From Stichopus chloronotus (lineage: Eukaryota; Echinodermata; Holothuroidea; Aspidochirotida; Stichopodidae), in contig CM037839.1 of assembly GCA_021234535.1 (NCBI GenBank), forward strand, positions 28,597,475-28,661,474: a stretch of 64,000 nt of DNA. Reading direction: 5' to 3'. The first letter of the stretch is position 1, and each line of letters starts with the position of its first letter. Shown in pieces: positions 63,810 to 64,000 of this stretch. A program made the translations under genes and the position numbers. The notes under the pieces were generated by a model that saw only the letters and a list, made by a program, of their open reading frames with translations, made no database searches and was not told the DNA's origin.

Positions 63810-63867
63810 CTTGGTATTTCTTCCAGGTATTCACAGCCCAAACAAAGGCCAGGGGTGTACCTCACTA
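63810..63867 (-). other. Candidate 58-nt internal coding exon of an unidentified gene
   Basis: The minus strand has a good acceptor (CTTTATAGTTTCAG) and a good donor (CCAAG|GTCAGT) bounding 58 nt. In the open frame it reads V-R-Y-T-P-G-L-C-L-G-C-E-Y-L-E-E-I-P, entered in phase 1. The composition is protein-like and unlike the surrounding intergenic translations. No partner exon was found in the window; upstream exons would lie beyond the right edge. I do not recognise the family. Short exons with good splice sites also occur by chance, so confidence is limited. Confidence 0.33.
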
Positions 63868-64000
63868 CTGAAACTATAAAGAAATAATGCTTGTTTGAAA
63901 TGAAAAGCCCGTTTTTCGTTAATTCGGAAGTACCCACTTGATATGTTTTTTGTCCCAAGTATAAATAATTCCACAGATTGGTCTGGAAATTTATAATTCT

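Overview
This is an AT-rich animal genome fragment. It has long introns, many degenerate minisatellites, mononucleotide runs, decayed non-LTR retrotransposons and non-autonomous DNA transposons, and no bacterial-style gene packing. The host is probably a marine invertebrate. Recurrent 'taggcctag'-type words and the repeat style remind me of echinoderms, but that is an impression and not proven from the sequence.

One protein-coding gene can be reconstructed with confidence: an ortholog of CAAP1 (caspase activity and apoptosis inhibitor 1) on the minus strand. Six coding exons lie between 51098 (ATG) and 37557 (stop): 50952-51098, 49790-49978, 48973-49057, 47118-47459, 40285-40347 and 37557-38329. 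All have GT/AG boundaries and compatible phases (0,0,1,1,1), and together they encode 532 residues. A 5'UTR intron precedes the start exon, and its upstream exon was not located. Two further minus-strand exon candidates are reported with low confidence: 36216-36427, a possible alternative CAAP1 last exon, and 63810-63867, part of an unknown gene running in from the right edge.

Layout: 1-9 kb is non-coding with a GTCA tetranucleotide tract near 6 kb. 9-13 kb holds two related hAT-type elements, each with a perfect 8-bp target duplication. 15.3-16.2 kb is an inverted-repeat element flanked by TAA. 17.9-23.8 kb holds three degenerate minisatellites, a near-perfect 24-bp-arm hairpin and a third hAT-like element. 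24-37 kb is mostly featureless, with a satellite-like array at 33 kb. 37.5-51.1 kb is CAAP1. Its intron 5 carries a repeat with three regularly spaced DR1 nuclear-receptor-like motifs, and its intron 2 carries decayed copies of the 3' end of exon 2. 53-62 kb is a retroelement graveyard: a Penelope-like fragment, a LINE 3' fragment, and a CR1/L2-like LINE split by a roughly 1-kb insertion with a 7-bp target duplication. 62.9-63.35 kb is a roughly 150-bp tandem repeat.

No novel multi-gene system was found. The most notable observations are the fully resolved CAAP1 gene, the exon-derived intronic minisatellite, the DR1 array, and the mobile elements with intact target-site evidence.
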